Shown here: positions 34,547 through 47,385 of the stretch, in pieces
Layout: each line of letters begins with the position of its first letter
How positions within the stretch are numbered: the stretch's first letter is position 1
From: Andrena cerasifolii
Lineage: Eukaryota; Arthropoda; Insecta; Hymenoptera; Andrenidae
Direction of reading: 5' to 3'
DNA: 64,000 nt
Assembly (NCBI RefSeq): GCF_050908995.1
Contig: NC_135121.1
Location: 11,346,001-11,410,000 of the forward strand
Translations under genes and position numbers: made by a program
The notes under the pieces: model-generated
Told to the model about the DNA's origin: nothing
Databases searched by the model: none
Seen by the model: the letters and a program-made list of their open reading frames with translations, nothing else

Positions 34547-36938
34547 TCTTGTAGTCTTTCGATGCACTCCCTGCACCAGATCTGTACTCGTGTGTCTACT
34601 TACTTAGTTCATGTTGCTCCAGATAAATGCGGCAATTGGTTGACAGAGCAGCCTTCATATCCCGAGTGTCCTCGGCGGAGGGCTGTTCGGAGGGCTTTCA
34701 GCGTGGTCACACGTGCACAGTGCACGCGCGGCCCTGGCGTCCTCGGTCGCCAATGACCAGGAAGAAAATTAGAAATATCTGGCCAGCAGGAACCGAGGAA
34801 CGTGCTCGCCGCTTGACCCGTGGCATTATCGTTGCCCGTGTGTGTACTCGGCTGGTCGCAGTGGCCCGCACGTTTCGCAGGGCGAGACACACCGGAGAAA
34901 CAGCGGGACGAAGGGAAAGCCGCGTATCCGTGCTCGCACGTGCACCAGAAACGGCCACGATTCCTTTCATTATTTTTTCCCCCCCGCTGTCTGTTCTGCC
35001 CCCAACTCCGACGTTCGGCCTTCGACGATCGTCCCTGCGGTTCGGCACCGCGGTATGATTTAATTAAAACACGCCGCTGCTGGCGAAATTAGCAATTACC
35101 GGCGGCGCCGACTGCTGGATTCCCTCGAATCCGAATCGGCGCCTGGTTTTTCCACCTCGCGCTAAAATCCCACGTTTGTTTCGTGAAGAGGTGGCAGCAG
35201 CGCCTCCGTCCTCTACGCGCAGCGAAGACACAGGGATGTCGATCGCGTTGCCAGGCTCGAAGGGATTTTAGAAATATTCCTGTTGCCCGGCGTTGCTGCG
35301 AGGAACATTAACGCCGTTCGTAGGACCGAGGAGTGAATTCTGGTGTCGCGAGCAGAAGGCGTTCGTTTCGTCACCGTTTCAGACTTAATTCGCAATGAAA
35401 TCGTCGCCTTTGGTCCGTGCGCCCCGCCTCCCTCGCAGGGAACAAACGGCCCGGCTGTATCTCCGGGAAAATTTATAATTACTCGTCAAATGCGAGCCGT
35501 GGCGGGCCAGGGCGCGGTATTATTTTAAACGCGAACAAAAGCCGCCACTCGGGACTTCCGAGCTGCTCCGATTAATGAGTAGGATGAGTAGGATTTCCCG
35601 GCCTGGAAATGACGGATCCATTGTTCGCGATGAGTTGGTGGGAGCGCTAGGCGTGCACGGCAGATACAACAAAACCGAAGGAACTTTCGCCGGCAACCCG
35701 TCCACCCCGGCCCACGGAGAAATTCGAAAAACCAACCAAGATTGGATCACTTTGGCACCGTGATTTTGGTGGACGACGGAGGAGTGGAGGAGAGGAGGAT
35801 CGCTGACCCTCCCTCGCGATGGAATGATCGAGGTTATTCGGGATAATGACGCTCGTAAAAAATAATAGGGACCAAGGTGAATCCTCGAACGGGCCGGATA
35901 ATATCTAGAGGATCTAATGACACCGAATTTATGGGCCAGGTGCGCCGCGATCCTGCCAGGGCAATTTCACCGCGAAGAGCGCGCATCCGAAGGGTTGCTT
36001 GAAAATATTGTTAACTTCTGATTGCCTCCATCTCGATCTCGCATTCCACGCGTGAACCGCGGAGAGGAATTAAGCGTGCCGCGGTCTCTTTATTCCTTTT
36101 TATTTTTCACAAAGTCCATCGTGACGCGACGCACAGGAACCTTTGATTCGTTTCCTCGACGACCGGTCGTGCGGAGATTGATCTCGGTCTCGCGAAGAGA
36201 CACGAGGGTCAGACGTGCCAGTCCAGGTCGCGAGAGGGCAGAATATTAATGCCCCGCTGGCTAACGGCGTCGCGTACCTACCTAGCCACACGGGCCACCG
36301 CCGAAAGAAACGGGCCGCGCGTGTCGCTCGGAGACTCGAAAGCCGGTGTTTCCAGAAAATCGAGTCTTCTGGGACCGGTGGCCTGTGCCTGGGGCTTATC
36401 TGCGGGCGAGGAAACGCTGTGGACGCGCGATAACTTGTGCACGCCCGGTCAAACCAAACGGAGAGGCGTTCTTATCCGATCCGCTTTAGTCGCGCCACCG
36501 TGGAGTAAAAAATCCCCCCCTCGTACGGAGAGAGAATCGAGCAAGTTGTATTTATTAGGGGAAAAGGGGAGCCTCGGGTAATCCTTACATAAATAACAAA
36601 GTATTTGCGTAAGGTTCCCGGAAAGGTGAATGGGCTGGCATTTCGGATTATGGTCAGCTACGACCGCGACCACGACAATCGCGCCCCTTCGTGTTTTCCG
36701 TTTCCTCCGTCCGCGGACGTTCCTCCCCCTTTTTCGTTCCTCGGCCGGGCACCAGCGTTTTTCTTTCCACTTATAAGGCGTATGCGTCAGGCTGAGATAC
36801 GTCCGCGCAAAAGCGTGCGAAGGAGGAGCCTTTTACGGGGTTTACCCTGGCATAAAGCGCTCGCATAAAAGACTTTCTTCCGTTTGCTCGCCACGCACGA
36901 TTCTATGCCTCCCGCGAGCTTACATACGAGCCGCTGCT
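34547..36938. other. GC-rich non-coding DNA
   Basis: CpG-rich sequence with short overlapping frames. No feature can be named. Confidence 0.45.
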
Positions 36939-36942
36939 TTAA

Positions 36943-37346
36943 TACTAGAACTACTGACAGTTGAGACGAACCTATTTCAACCAAAACCAGTCACAATGAC
37001 TGGTCTTTAAAAAATAGGTAATAGTAGAATATTTTTATATTTATTGATTTATTAATTTCTTACAAAGGAACTCCATGTTATGTAGTACATTTATGGGGTA
37101 TTATCAACCCATCGGGGGCCATGATCCCTAAATGAGGGTTGGCACATTTTATCACTTATACATCGATAAGAACAATAAGTATAATAATGAATATATACTT
37201 TGGTAACAAAAATATTAAAATAAATTCCCATTTCAAAGTTAAGTCCCTAGCAGCATTTCTGGTTGGCCCACAGTATTCCCAAGTTGGGAATTAGTTGGCC
37301 ATCAAAGTGCCAACAATAAATGCTGCTAGGGGTTATTCTTCTAGTA
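36943..37346. mobile_element. AT-rich MITE-like element with TACTAGAA ends
   Basis: The left end reads TTAA followed by TACTAGAAC (TTAA at 36939-36942). The right end carries the inverted TTCTAGTA at 37339-37346, followed by AAAG instead of TTAA. A nested hairpin lies near the left end: outer stem ACCTATTT/AAATAGGT (36970-36977 with 37012-37019) around inner stem ACCAGTCA/TGACTGGT (36986-36993 with 36997-37004). The short terminal match and the imperfect right target site make the element call tentative. Confidence 0.45.
37245..37331. repeat. Compact 87-bp hairpin
   Basis: CCCTAGCAGCATTT (37245-37258) pairs perfectly with AAATGCTGCTAGGG (37318-37331). Inside, GTTGGC pairs with GCCAAC and TTCCCAA pairs with TTGGGAA across one base. 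It could be a tiny nested MITE, or an RNA hairpin if transcribed. I see no clear target duplication, and the internal bulges are large for a microRNA precursor. Confidence 0.65.
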
Positions 37347-37388
37347 TAAAGTAAATTATTACTTAGGTATACAATAGGGTGAAATTAA

Positions 37389-37861
37389 GGTGGCTCTTAT
37401 TTATTCTTGGTAAAATTCTTTTTTCAAAATTTTCTTCGGGGCACCCTTCAGAAGAGTTTTAAATAATTAAAAAAAAAATCCGTGTAAAGTTTGAGCTCGA
37501 TCGGATAACGGGAAAGGGTGCCATTTCAAATTTTGAGGGAAAATTTTTTTTTTTAGTTTTTCGGATTTTATTCGAAAACCGTTTGTCGCACGAGAAAAAG
37601 TAATAGAACATAAAATATGCTCCTTACATGGATCTACAACTTTTGGTGGACATATTTTTTTATTTAATCAATAACTTGGAGGATATTATATAAAATCGAC
37701 TTCGCGAGCTGTTAAATAATAATTTAAATGTTTAAGGGCCCAGGAGCACCCTTTCCCGTTATCCGATCGAGCTCAAACTTTACACGGATTTTTTTTTAAT
37801 TATTTGAAACTACTCTGGAAGGAGCCCTGAGGAAAATTCAAAAGTCGAAAATAAGAGCCAC
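37389..37861. mobile_element. Foldback element with GTGGCTC ends
   Basis: The arms pair from the outer GTGGCTCTTATTT through a long, almost perfect inner block (about 37470-37525 with 37746-37803), which includes TCGAGCTC-type words. The left side carries TTAA (37385-37388) before GGTGGCTC. The right side ends GAGCCAC then AAATT, so the target duplication is not intact. No coding capacity. It resembles the other TTAAGG-headed foldbacks here. Confidence 0.75.
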
Positions 37862-39142
37862 AAATTCAGTTTCAGATGTATTTGACGATAAATATTATGA
37901 CTCGCGCCAATGATCCCAGATCTGAAGAAATGGAAAACTCTCACCAGCTTCCACGTTTACCGAGGTTTCAAGAAGTTTGAGTGCTTCACCTTGGTCGCTA
38001 CGGCGAAGACTGTCCTTTCAAGTGCTTCTAATGCACAGGACACATTTCATCCATCGTAAAAGTCTTGACAGAATCTCTTTTATTACCAGCGATTCTTTAG
38101 TCTTTCAGCACTGTAACTGACTCCTCGAGGTTTTATTAACCATTCTCGGATAGCTGATGGACCTTTACGCTATATGAACCATTGTATTCAGATCGAAGGA
38201 CGTAGCATCGAATGTCGGTACTAAAACTGACTCGTTCAGTATTTAAACTAACGTCGCATGACCTCGAGTGCCCTCAAGCAACCTTCGCTAACTTCCCACG
38301 AAGAAAATTGCCTGGATATTCCCGCGGATGCTTCGCACTCGATGAAAACTCCACGTTTCTCTGCGTAGGACTCTTTAATTATCTAAGTTGGATCAGCGCG
38401 ATTGGTAATCAGCCAACGGAACCAAGGTCCCGTCGAGGTACTTTTTGCTATTATGAAATTTCCCGCGGTGCCAAGAAAAGTGGGTCGTCGCGACGTCAGT
38501 AGAGGCACTCCATAAGAAGCGTGGATAGAGCGATTCGGCGCGGAGGAGAAGCACGCGTGTGTTTCAGTTTCCAGCTCGGGACACATCCGCGAGTTTGTCG
38601 CGGCAGCAGGTACACAGTCGGTTCTCTTTGGTCAGGTGCGCGTCTGTCCTGTCCTTTTGTTCGCTTGTCCGCTTTCTTCCTTCCCGCCCTCGCGCGTCCC
38701 TCCTCCCTTGATGGTGAATTCAGCGCTACCGAGGAGGCATGGACGAGCTCTGCGGAGGATCTGTGCAGGCATGCCGGGAATGACGGTGAAGAACGGGCGC
38801 GGGATGAGGCGGACGGGCGGAACGGCAATTCGACCCGCGGCTGAACAACCGCGTCGATGATAATTATGCGCGGCTAGACCAAGCTGCCGGCTCATAAGCG
38901 GCCGCTTGCAGCGCCGAAATTGGTCCGGATTATTGGCATATCCGGACATTTCCGGAGAACGACGAGATACGAGGGTATACTGGGCCGAATGTGTCCGCGT
39001 CGCGTCGTGCTCCGCCGATGATAATTGGCTTGGGTATCGCGCGCTCCGTAAACGTCCAGCTTTGCACAGCTCGTTATCTATAGCCGGCGCGCCATCGAAA
39101 GAACGAGCCGAAACGCGCTCCAATTTCACCGAGAAGCCGCGA
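37862..39142. other. Mixed-composition non-coding DNA
   Basis: Composition rises from moderate to GC-rich along this stretch. A TCAGTT initiator-like word (38564-38569) with GT donors downstream was noticed but is too weak to call. No recognisable gene is seen. Confidence 0.4.
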
Positions 39143-39146
39143 AATT

Positions 39147-39796
39147 GGGACATTCCATGAGAACTCGGACAGATTTCGGAGTAAGTTTTCGTAGATTGCT
39201 GAAATTTGAATATGGTGTAGTCGTTAGAGATATTTAAACGCACATCAACGGATTTTTCAAAATTTTGAAAAATGACGATTTTACAGCTGTTTGAAGAGTT
39301 TTCCTCCTTCGGTTTTTTTCAAATACTTACCATTTTCGAGAATCCTGTATAAGAATATGAGGTCCAGCCGGTGCTGGGCGACGCAGCGTCAAATTTTGGC
39401 AATTTTTACAGGGCCAATTTTAAAATCTCCATATTTTTGAAAATTTGTCCATCAAGGGAAAGGATAGAACTATATTCTCTTTTTTTAGATTTTAAAGTAA
39501 TTGCACAAAAATTGTTCAATTTTTTTTTAAACTGAAATAATTTTTTCTTAAAACTTCAATGTCTTCTCTATAAGCACCTTAAAGCTCATCTCCATCCTTT
39601 TACTACTTCCATAGCTATAATGTATTGAAATAAAGTTAGCACTCAACATCAAACGGCTGTAAAATCGTCATTTTTCAAAATTTCGAAAAATCCTTTCAGG
39701 TACGTTTAAATGCCACTAAAGACTACAACACATTAAAAATTCAGCAATCTACGAAAACTTACACCGAAATCTGTCCGAGTTCGCATGGAATGTCCC
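39147..39796. mobile_element. 650-bp foldback with GGGACATTCCATG ends
   Basis: The ends are exact inverted copies over GGGACATTCCATG. The arms (39147-39300 and about 39650-39796) pair at roughly 85 percent by eye, including a TCGGACAGATTTCGG block and a TGAAAAATGACGATTTTACAG block. AATT lies just outside both ends (39143-39146 and 39797-39800); it is either a target duplication or part of the terminal repeat. No open frame with a known domain lies within. The superfamily is not decided. Confidence 0.8.
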
Positions 39797-39800
39797 AATT

Positions 39801-41815
39801 ACGAGCTGCCCGCGAGTGCCGATCCTCCGGCTCTCCCTTTCGCCCTCCCTCTGCAGAGAGATTGATAGACCTATAAACGGCAACGGCGCGGTGGATTAAA
39901 AGCTCGTTTGGCGAGCTGACGCGAAGACTGCGGGGCTAACGTAGTTGCTCGGCTGGCTGAGAGTCGTTCGTGACTTCGGGGGATATCCACGTGCGGGGCG
40001 GAGAACTCTGCAGGAAGGTGACGATACCGGCGTGGCGCGGTGCGGCGGCTCTGGTAGAAAGGTACCAGATCTCAAGCTGAGAGCATAATGAGCGGGCGGC
40101 GAGTAATGAAGACCGCTCAATCTCCTCACGAAGCCACACGAAGCCTTACGCAGCCTCCCCAAAGGGCATACTCTCCTTCCCTTAACTCCGATCCTGCCCG
40201 CTAATCCGTTTAATCTCGAGATAATTAATGACCGTAACGCTTTAATAATTCCTGGCCTCCCGTGGGCCAAGATGTGCGAGCAACTTTCCGTTCACGTCCG
40301 TGGAGATCGTCCGGCTTCTGTCGGTGGACGTGAAGACAGCCAGCCGGGAAAACAACCGTGGACAAACTGTCACCCTCGAACCTTTTCTGTCCAGGTGTTT
40401 TATACTCTCTCTGCCGCTCGAAAGGGGCTTTAATGGAGGCCCCTGCCGTCCCCAGGAAGCCGTTCGCCGCCGGTACACTCGTATAGTTTACAGAGGATTT
40501 TCCAAAGAGACGGCTTTATCCCGCGCATAGGCACATTTACATCGACATCGGGCCATCGTATTGGGACATGTTTGTAGACGAACCCTCCGTAAATGCACTC
40601 CGCCGTGTTTGCGCACACTCTGTAGCGGTCTTTCACGATGAATTTCTGTGTATGCAAATAGGACAGCCCGTGCAAGGTACCCGAGCCGAGCCTGTGGAAG
40701 GTACAGGTACTTACTCGAAGCCTCCCGGGAGAAGCGTTATATCCTATCCCTTCGTGGACGCCGAGTCGTTTATTACCGAAATCGTAACTCTCTCTCGTAT
40801 GCGCCCGTGTGCATCGGGCACCGATAGCGACCGCTTTCGACGGATAACGCGGATTTGTCTCTTCGTTTCCAAGCTCCCGGCTGACTGTTCTCTCAGCGGC
40901 GGTTATCAAAATGCAAATCAAGAAAGCCAGCGGCGGCGTGGGAAAAGCCCCCGCGAACCTATCGAGTCTTCCCGTAAGCAACGCGGCTTTCCCGAGGGCG
41001 GGCCAATAAACCGATAAAACCCGAATGGAACGCGTCGGCTGTTAGAAATGGCTTGATCAACCCCTCGATTATGAGTTTCCATACATATTTGACCGGCCAT
41101 CTCGAAACACCAAATGCCGGCGTAAATGAAGACATTGGGATCCCTAATGCAGAAGGGGACGGAGTTTGGCTGAGGCGGACGTATAGCTAAAGCGAGCTGT
41201 CGGAGCGGGCCCAGCGAGCTGGCATACCTGACCACCAATTATCCCCGCGTCTCAACCAACTGCTCGCCCCGGCCTGCAGCTTGTTTTTCGGCCGTTTTAA
41301 CGGACCCACCACGGCAAAACACTGGCGCAGATAATTCAGATATCATCCCTTCGATTCCCCGGCGATCCCTGTGAACGAGGATCGACCCGTCGACGTTCGA
41401 ACGAGGGAGTGCCTCAGGGGCTCGCGTGCCAACTGACGTCTTCCAAAGCGGCCCAGATTATAAACTGCCGATTGCGGGCCAACCCCGACAGAAGAAGACG
41501 GACGGGGATAGCCGGAGCGTGGTCGCGAGAGGGACGGGGAGAGCCGTGTGAGCCAAAGAGCCGAGAGATAGAGTGGTTTTCGAGGCGAAACAGAGAATTT
41601 CGAGGTGAACAGCGGGACAGAGGGATGGCTCGTGAGAGGGTAAGAGAGATAACCGAAGAAGCCGAGGCGAGTGAGCTCTTTTTCCTCCAGGGAGCTTCGA
41701 GCCTCTCCAACACCGGAGCCACGCCGAGGGATTAAAGCGTTAAGAGAGCCGATTCCACTCGGGATGAGGCGCGAAGCCTCACACGCGCATATCGATTTTC
41801 AGGGATCTAGAGACG
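39801..41815. other. GC-rich non-coding DNA
   Basis: CpG-rich sequence with short overlapping frames. No RNA gene, exon or inverted repeat is supported. Confidence 0.45.
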
Positions 41816-42890
41816 CGGTAGCCAAATAAGGTAAATCAACAAAATTTGTCAAAGGACATAGCATTAAGAATTATTAAGAAAATAGATTATATAGTGGACT
41901 GCTTGCAACGTAGAGCAAGTCACGTTAGTGAAGAAAGTACGCTGAAAACACATCTCCCTTGATGCTTTTCAATCTTTTGCGAAAGACATTCGTAATACTT
42001 TAATAAAATCGACAGTAGTTGCCACACTATCCATTAATTTTATTAATTTCCCATTAACAATATTTCAATTCACCAAGAAACATACTAAATTAATTTTATT
42101 CCAACATCAATAAATTGTGCGTTAAAAATGTTGGATCTCGTCGTTCATTTTCGCTGAATTACCACTAGCATTTAAATTTCTTGCAACAAGACATTCTGCC
42201 ATACGCGCTCACTGATTAAATATGTATAAATTCCATTAATCTTTTTCTCTCTTTTCTGTGCGTGCGTTCGTGAATGTATGTATGTGTGCATATGCTACGT
42301 ATGATATTAGAATTAAATATATATAGAATAAATCTGACTGCGTTTATAGTATGTATATGTATATTACGTATTTTAGATTGTAAGGGAGTTATCGTAAATT
42401 ATTAATACTGAGACAATTATCATTTTTTCGGTTTCGCAGCGCCAAGTATTTTGAATAAAATATTTATTCGTATTAAAATATTTGTATAAAAATGTATCTG
42501 CTTAATATTATTTAATACATTTTTTTTCTTTGTATAAATAGCCATTGTGATAATTGGCGCCATTTTTATATATCATTAGTTTTGTAAAGATATTAATTTT
42601 CGACAATGTTTTTAAATGGGATTCTTTTTGATGGGATTAAAATGTTCGCGTTATGCGTAATGGAATGTATAATTAATATGTACTTGCAGCTCATTTTGAT
42701 TTCACATCTTTTTTTATATTCTAATTATTATTACCTTCTACTTTTTTGTGATACTCTTTTTCGTCCTCGACTTTTTCATGTACTTGACGTAATTTTTTTA
42801 CTTTTTTTGAAGTTTTTTACGGTTTCTTCTGCGCCACGCTTCATTCGTGCTCGATCTATAGTACATACGGGGGCTTCTTCATAGCCGATT
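41816..42890. repeat. AT-rich island, unassigned
   Basis: About 1.1 kb of AT-rich sequence with sharp borders and GTAT-type simple repeats (about 42267-42300 and 42349-42362). No inverted ends, target duplication or transposase motif were found. A short minus-strand frame at 42776-42973 is charged and Lys-rich but unrecognised. Probably an old transposon. Confidence 0.35.
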
Positions 42891-45800
42891 AAGCAACGCG
42901 ACGCGGAGTTTCGTTGAAGTTCCCGAGGCTGAAGGATCCTCCAAGCATTTCGCACCGCGTAAACGCCGATCATCGCTTATTGGCTACCCGTTTGAAGGGG
43001 AATTCAGTGGCTGTTAACTTTCTACATAACGCAGAGACCCAACGAGAGTACGGTTCGCGAGTGCGGTACGCGTGTAAGAACGATGGTCCAATTAAGAATG
43101 TGCTGCCGGTTACTTTCGGTTAATCCGCGAGCAGAGAAACTCTTAACTTCCAGAGAACTTTCCAGTTTCATCGGCCGCCAGAAACTCTTCCGTTTCTCCT
43201 TCGTGGAAACCTCGAATTACCCCCGGACCTTCTCTGTGTACCAGCCGAGAATATTTTCGCCCTGTTTACCGCCTTTAATTAAATGTACCATTAATCGTTC
43301 TGCCTTTAACTCTGGATCTTGAGAACGAACCGGCTGGATCTACCCAGAGTGCAGCAGCTTTTCCTTAGCGCGTCGAGGTAGATTCTCCAGGGCCCCGTGA
43401 CGAAAGCTCCCACGACTTCTTGCACGGTCGACCGCCGATTAGGCCCCCGAGCTCGTCGAGTGTGCCGAAATTCTCCCGCGGAGAGGGACCTTCCCGGAAA
43501 CTGAAAGTGTTGCGTGCCCAAACAGCAGCAGCAGCCTTCCAAGGGGCGACTGGCAAGCGTGGCGAACTCGCGGGCCCCAGGGGCGCGCGATTCCGACCCG
43601 TCTCGAAAGTCACAGGCATTGTTCTCCGCGCCGAGGCGCCCCGCCGCGGTACTCATCGCGTCCTGAAAGCTCTCCAAGACGTCCTCCGCTCGCTGGCTGA
43701 TGGATTTATGAATTTACGGTCACCCCGGTCCACGGGGGGCTAATTGGTGGCAGCGTGAAGCGGTCCGGCTCGGCCCAGAGAGCCGGAGGAAAGTGGATCC
43801 GTGGTGCACGCGCGAACCTTCTCCGCCATGAAAAACAGCCGGTCGCGATAATTGGCGTAATTTCCTTGGGCATCGTTAAGGCCAGCCTCGAACGGCGCGC
43901 CCTTTGTCCGACGCCGTGATTCCACGTCGACGTAGGTATACCGAGACCTTCCGACTGGATCACCGTAACCCCGTAACGACTCGTGATTATGATTCATTAA
44001 GTGTTTCATTCTGCCCGCAGTCCTCCTGCCGGTCTAGATCGGCCCGAGGCGGATTTATAATTGCCCGCCTGGCCTTTCAGACCCTGGACACTTCCCTGGA
44101 CGGTGCGCTACATAAGCGTCCAGGTTCAATCCATCCCGACGCAGAATTACGTCCATCCTAACCGTGAATTATCCACGGTTTTAGCGAACGAAACCTTTCG
44201 TCGGATCGTTTTCGGCTGTAATTTATGCGGCTGGGATTAATACGAGGCTGGAAAACCGTTAACTGGGGATCGATAAAGAGTTATGTACACCTCGCGGAGG
44301 GACCGAGGGACTTTAGTCGATCCTAAGCGTAGAAATAAAAGGGGAAAGGGCGGGAACATGGTCGGTCGTTTGTGACTGGACCCTGGAAACCGGTCTCCAC
44401 TGAGATTCCTCCCGAAAAAGACGCGCGGCCCTTTTCTAGGTTGCAACGCCTAGAATTTACGTGTCCAGATAAGCTAATGAGACGGCTAACGGCTAGAGCT
44501 AAATACACCAGAAGTCTCCATTTCACGAAACACCGACTGTCACGGATATTGGATGGCGGCGATAGCGACGCTCGTCGAAATCCGACGTTATCGTCCATTC
44601 CTCCCGGTTTTTGCTCCCCCACCTGCCTCCAGGTGGCTTTTAAATTCGAGCATTCTGTCGCAGGAGAATAGAAACAGCTTCCGACAATGCTGTCGCGATA
44701 TTTAGGGTCGCTGGAAGGTACACAAACGTCCTGAAATTCCAGATCGCAAAGATCGGTTTGTATCTTACGATCCTCCTGTTTCTTTCCCTTCTTATCATGC
44801 GCGGTATCAAAGCCCAGTAGTGCCGACTAATCCACCAAGTCGCATCGCCTTCTCGCTGATGTATGCTCGCCTCCTGCGCCGCTCGCAACGGAGACGTTTG
44901 AAATTCATCGCAACAGCCACTTCATATACCGTGCCAGAATGAATTATATCGCGCGGTATCTCGAGCCTGCATCTTCGTTTTTCCCGCCTGTAATCCCGAC
45001 CGCGTGCACGTGCCCGGGAGCTCGAGGTTCAAATTCGCGGCGACGTTTCGGTTATGCAGCAGCAGCGGCATGTTCCATGCGGCTTTTCCCTGATTTCGAG
45101 CGTTCCGCAAACACACCAGCCGTCGCTTTGCGCGCCGATGATTAACAGCGACGCCCGATTCGCCCGTCCAGCGAGATATTTCAATGTTAGCGGGGGGGAT
45201 TTAGCATCGCTCAACCTTCAAGATTCATTTGGAGGCTAACGCGAATTTAAAGCAATCACTCGACTGTCTAAGTCCTTTGAGCGGTGCGAAGAGTTGAGCC
45301 AAGGATCAGACGGCGCGCCGCGCGCCTCGCGTACCAGCTGGTGGACGCGGTGGCAAACATGAATCACGATATTACAGACGCACCGTCCTATGTACATTTC
45401 GTCCAGCTGCCGTAATAGATACGGTAATAGACGGGAAATGACAAATTTTCATTACAGGAGAGTGGGTTTCATTGTCCCGAATTCGTCCGGCAAAATGACC
45501 ATCCTCCGAGGTACGCGCACCGACAGATGTCCGTGGGCAAACTGTGCCGTCAAAATCCACTGAACGTATTGGATTACCGTTCGTTCTAACGGCAGTAATG
45601 GATGGATGATAACAAATATTCATTACTGGAGGATACAGGTCAGAGCCACGGAAGTTGTACTCGAAATTCCCACCCAGGGAAGCCCAGCGTTCTCGAGGAG
45701 CAAGGCCTTCGACGGCTACGCACTGGCTGCGAATCCAGATGATTTTTTCCACGCCGGTTTATCGGTTTCCATCCAGGACTGTGTCTCTTCCTCTCGGCTA

Positions 45801-46647
45801 CCTTCGCGACGCCCTCCGCGGATTGACGACCCCTGCCAGGCATAGGTATACGCAATTTATTCCCAGACGATAAATCATCGTCCACCTACGTTCGTAATTT
45901 CTTTTTGGATCATAAATCAGTTGGGCCTCGGCACCGAGCGCAGACAGACGCGTCGGAGCGGTGCATGCATGCATGCCTCCGTCGAGCCGATCGCCAGGGA
46001 AGACCTGGGAGGTCAGTAGATGCCGGTGCATCGGTTCCATCATGGCGATTTTTTGCCGTATCCCTCGAATACATACTTAGGACGGATAAAAATCGCGGCC
46101 GTTGCGCGTGGTGGCCCGTTTATTAACCCGTCAACGTGGCAAGATTTGTAGGGACCATCGCGCCGCGATCTTGCAACTGATCTCGCGTAGCTTCTAGATA
46201 AACCGAGCTGCCTTCGATCAGGTACGTGGAAGGTTCGTACGATTTCAATGGTATTGCAAATGAGTCTCGTTGATGGATATCGGAGGATATAGTCGTGCGT
46301 GATATATGAAGCAGCGACGGTAGATGGACGAGCGAAGGGTTACCTGGTAACTAGAAATCACAATCGCAACGTTCGTACGTGGAGAAGTGTGACGAAACGT
46401 GTTGTAAGAAGTCGGTACTCCTAGCAACGCACGATCCTCGTCGCTACCCGTTGTAAAAGGGTTAAAGCGGCCGCTCCGAAAATTACCGCCACGAATTAAA
46501 CTGAAAGTGTCCCGCTCATAGGTCCATTAATATCAATTTTATCGTGGCGATCGGAGAGGGCGCGTGCGCGGGTCAAAACGCTATGACTCACGCTGTTTAT
46601 AGTCAGAAATCCTTTAATGCCCTGTCCCCTTGGCGTTCCCGCCCTCC
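42891..46647. other. GC-rich non-coding DNA
   Basis: CpG-rich sequence with short overlapping frames and no recognisable domain, RNA gene or long inverted repeat. Confidence 0.45.
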
Positions 46648-46655
46648 ATCGTGGT

Positions 46656-47377
46656 CAGAGCTTGAAACGGTTCCGAAATTAACTGTTTAAAACTGTTATA
46701 TAAAGGTTCCGATTAAAACGGTTCTGGAGAACTTTTATTCCAAATAACTTATGAAGAAACGAAATTTTCAACTATTATCTGTTTCGGTAACGGTTCCTAT
46801 TTCCCTCTTCATTTCAGTTCCATAACCGTTATTTTTTCGGTTCTATATCGGTTCCGAAACGGTTCCAGAATCAATTCTTATATCGACTTTTCCCTAATTG
46901 ATATCATTCACTATGGTAGCTGTAGATTGCTGTAGATGTTCATATTTTTTACAAAATCCTTATAGAAACAGGAGAAACTTTTAACTTCCTATTCTGAATG
47001 GTATAGTGTTTGTATATGTAAAAAATATGTAGCTGATTTATTTATATCAACGCTTTATTATATATGATACATGTTTCTTCTTTTTCTATAAGGATTTTGT
47101 AAAGAATATGCACATATGCAGTAATCTGCAGCTACAATAATTAATGATATCAATTAGGAAAAAGTCGATACAAGAATTGATTCTAGAACCGTTTCGGAAC
47201 CGATATAGAACCGAAAAAATAACGGTTATGGAACCGATATGAGGAAGGAAATAGGAACCGTAACCGAAACAGATAAAAGTTGGAAATTTCGGTTCTTCGT
47301 AACAGTTATTCGGAATAAAGGTTCTTCACAACCGTTTGGAGAACCGAAATCGATATTATCACAGTTTTCAAGCCCTG
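46656..47377. mobile_element. 722-bp hAT foldback with intact 8-bp duplication
   Basis: The element begins CAGAGCTTGAAACGG and ends with the near-inverted AGTTTTCAAGCCCTG. The octamer ATCGTGGT flanks it perfectly on both sides (46648-46655 and 47378-47385). CAGRG ends plus an 8-bp duplication identify a hAT element. The arms pair over about 330 bp each, leaving only a short central loop near 47000-47080, so nearly the whole element is one palindrome. Each arm carries many copies of GGTTCC/GGAACC-type words, often within ACGGTTCC or CGGTTC. These resemble the clustered subterminal motifs that hAT transposases bind. No transposase remains. Confidence 0.9.
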
Positions 47378-47385
47378 ATCGTGGT

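Noticed and set aside
38564..38637. TCAGTT initiator-like word with GT donors at 38610 and 38636
   Set aside because: Both signals are short and common by chance, and no leader-like or coding exon could be delimited between them.
42776..42973. Lys-rich minus-strand frame in the 41.8-kb island
   Set aside because: Short, unrecognised and ends within low-complexity AT-rich sequence.
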